NCBI GenBank assembly: GCA_964534355.1
Contig: CAZHNZ010000058.1
Coordinates: 1-24,925 of the forward strand
DNA length: 24,925 nucleotides
Direction: 5' to 3'
Source: CAXXIC01 sp964534355
GTDB taxonomy: Bacteria; Bacteroidota; Bacteroidia; Bacteroidales; UBA7332
Part shown: in pieces, positions 23,681 through 24,925 of the stretch
Layout: each line of letters begins with the position of its first letter
Numbering within the stretch: the stretch's first letter is position 1
Position numbers and translations under genes: made by a program
The notes under the pieces: generated by a model
The model's database searches: none
Told to the model about the DNA's origin: nothing
Seen by the model: the letters and a program-made list of their open reading frames with translations, nothing else

Positions 23681-24925
23681 ATGCAAACTTATATATTTCG
23701 TATTCGGATTGTTTTTATATTTCTATGTACATATATCGTCATACAGGCAAAAGAGTTCCCTTCTCTATTGGTCAATAACCGGGATAAGGCGGTAATTCTA
23801 CAGAAAATCAAAAAAGATAAATGGGCAAATAAGATTTTTAATGATCTGAAAAACAGGGTTTATCCCTACGTTTCTCATTATAGTATGACCACAGAATACG
23901 ACCCCACGTGGTTGACTAGCCGCTATTTATTAAACAGAGAGAAAGGTAAATATTATACCAATTTAAGGGTTTCGAAGAATGGTCTTGAAGCCGATTCCGT
24001 TTGGGGAAATGCCCCCGTGCCCACAATTCGTTATTCCATTGGTGAATCGAGACCCGAAACGCGTGATATTTTTCCTTATAAACTGCCCACTATTGATGAT
24101 TTATTGCCCTATAATACGACCAATCGTATTCCTCTGTTTAATTCGCTTTCCAAAAAATACGATTTAGTAAATCCGTCCAAATTCAGCGAGGTGATAAACG
24201 GTCAGATGAACCGAATTGCACTCGATGCCTCTGTATTGTATTGGTTGACTCAGGAAAAAGAGTACGCGAAATTGGCCGCAGATATTTTTCAGCAATGGGT
24301 GGTAGCTGCCAATTATCAGAATCCGGTTTCAGGATCGAGACACGCAGGTTTGTTTTCGAGCCGGATAACCGGTGATACAGAATATGCGCCTTTGCTGCTT
24401 GTGTATGATTTTTTAGGAGATTATCTGGTAGAAAATGGCTATGATACGTCCTGTTATCAATCCGTTTTCGAAAAACTGGCCCGAACATTGATTACCAATG
24501 GCGAAATCAATGATTTTGCATTGAAAAGTCCCATGTTGGTTTATAGCATTCTGAATATAGAGAATCCCTCAAAGCGGGATAAGTTATTGGGTTATGTTGT
24601 TGAGAAAGACACGGTTATTGCCCGCGATTTCGGAAATCTGAGCCTCAGATCTGCATTAAACCGGTTGATTTCGAAGGATGGGTTTTTTAAGGATCCGGGA
24701 AAACATGCTACCTCAATTTACAATTTACTTTTATCTGTGTGGGCGTTAGAGAAAAACAATGTGCAGGTATTGAATGCCTATAATTTCCCGATTCAGATGG
24801 GAGAGGTGCGTATGTATTCTGCTTTTCCTGATTTATCTTTACCGGTTTTGGGTGATATTAGTAATCCACACCCCGATGGAAAAATACTGGAAGTGTTTGA
24901 GCCAATTGTTAAGGCCACAATCTTG
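23681..24925 (+). CDS. Secreted polysaccharide-lyase-like protein (heparinase II/III or alginate-lyase-like), 3'-truncated by the window edge
   Basis: The frame is open from ATG 23681 to the last base (415 codons), so the gene continues beyond the window. The start MQTYIFRIRIVFIFLCTYIVIQAKEFPSL gives a signal peptide of about 23 residues with likely cleavage after IQA. The following KEFPSLLVNNRDKAVILQKI resembles the opening of secreted lyases with an alpha/alpha-toroid fold. RIALDASVLYWLTQEKEYAKLAADIF is a helical hairpin typical of such toroids. Further helices follow, with LLLVYDFLGDYL and HATSIYNLLLSVWAL. The C-terminal beta-sheet domain and part of the catalytic set would lie outside the window, so the family cannot be fixed. 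Substrate is unknown; uronic-acid polysaccharides are typical of these families. Confidence 0.6.
   Translation, partial: MQTYIFRIRIVFIFLCTYIVIQAKEFPSLLVNNRDKAVILQKIKKDKWANKIFNDLKNRVYPYVSHYSMTTEYDPTWLTSRYLLNREKGKYYTNLRVSKNGLEADSVWGNAPVPTIRYSIGESRPETRDIFPYKLPTIDDLLPYNTTNRIPLFNSLSKKYDLVNPSKFSEVINGQMNRIALDASVLYWLTQEKEYAKLAADIFQQWVVAANYQNPVSGSRHAGLFSSRITGDTEYAPLLLVYDFLGDYLVENGYDTSCYQSVFEKLARTLITNGEINDFALKSPMLVYSILNIENPSKRDKLLGYVVEKDTVIARDFGNLSLRSALNRLISKDGFFKDPGKHATSIYNLLLSVWALEKNNVQVLNAYNFPIQMGEVRMYSAFPDLSLPVLGDISNPHPDGKILEVFEPIVKATIL

Noticed and set aside
1..24925. Mobile elements, CRISPR arrays, tRNA or rRNA genes
   Set aside because: No transposase or integrase reading frame, direct-repeat array, or recognisable RNA gene sequence was found; intergenic gaps are short and AT-rich.

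Overview
The window reads as a chromosomal segment of a Bacteroidota bacterium, most likely of the order Bacteroidales; the genus cannot be fixed by eye. The indications are moderate-to-low GC, A-rich leaders mostly without Shine-Dalgarno sequences, several candidate Bacteroidota-type promoters (TAnnTTTG -7 element), two LruC-type surface lipoproteins, and a dense surface-glycan biosynthesis locus. Every gene found is on the + strand. No rRNA, tRNA, CRISPR array, transposase or phage gene was seen.

Region 1 (1-5976), glycan assembly: two tandem NodB-like polysaccharide deacetylase paralogs (the first cut by the window edge), three GT4-type glycosyltransferases and a PglC-like phosphoglycosyl transferase. 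Several of these genes are coupled by 4-bp ATGA overlaps.

Region 2 (6064-13686), building and decorating an amino sugar: a PglD/NeuD-like acyltransferase, an acyl carrier protein, a KASIII (FabH-like) synthase, an SDR/FabG-like ketoreductase, a multi-spanning DUF6056/GT-C-like membrane protein, a DegT/PglE-like aminotransferase and a membrane-anchored WbpM/PglF-like 4,6-dehydratase. With the PglC homologue, the set matches the UDP-bacillosamine (2,4-diamino-2,4,6-trideoxyglucose) pathway. The embedded ACP-KASIII-ketoreductase trio suggests the 4-amino group, or another position, may carry a purpose-made short 3-hydroxyacyl group such as 3-hydroxybutyryl instead of plain acetyl. That acyl assignment is inference.

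Region 3 (13950-18310): two tandem lipoproteins of about 740 and 690 residues, each with a lipobox, a carboxypeptidase-regulatory-like domain, a DUF4114-like segment and a LruC/DUF4842 domain. A strong rho-independent terminator (18335-18373) closes this region.

Region 4 (18479-23613), probably one operon: a GalU-like nucleotidyltransferase with a degenerate nucleotide-binding signature, a 1106-residue protein and an S66 LD-carboxypeptidase. The 1106-residue protein joins an Fkp-type (fucokinase-like) GHMP kinase fold to a C-terminal UDPGP-type pyrophosphorylase. This is the reverse of the domain order in canonical Fkp, and its kinase glycine loop is altered.

Region 5 (23681-end): the first 415 codons of a secreted protein with a likely alpha-toroid polysaccharide-lyase (heparinase II/III or alginate-lyase-like) fold, running off the window.

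The strongest candidates for something under-described are the acyl-decoration cassette inside the amino-sugar locus and the reversed kinase/pyrophosphorylase fusion with its GalU-like partner.
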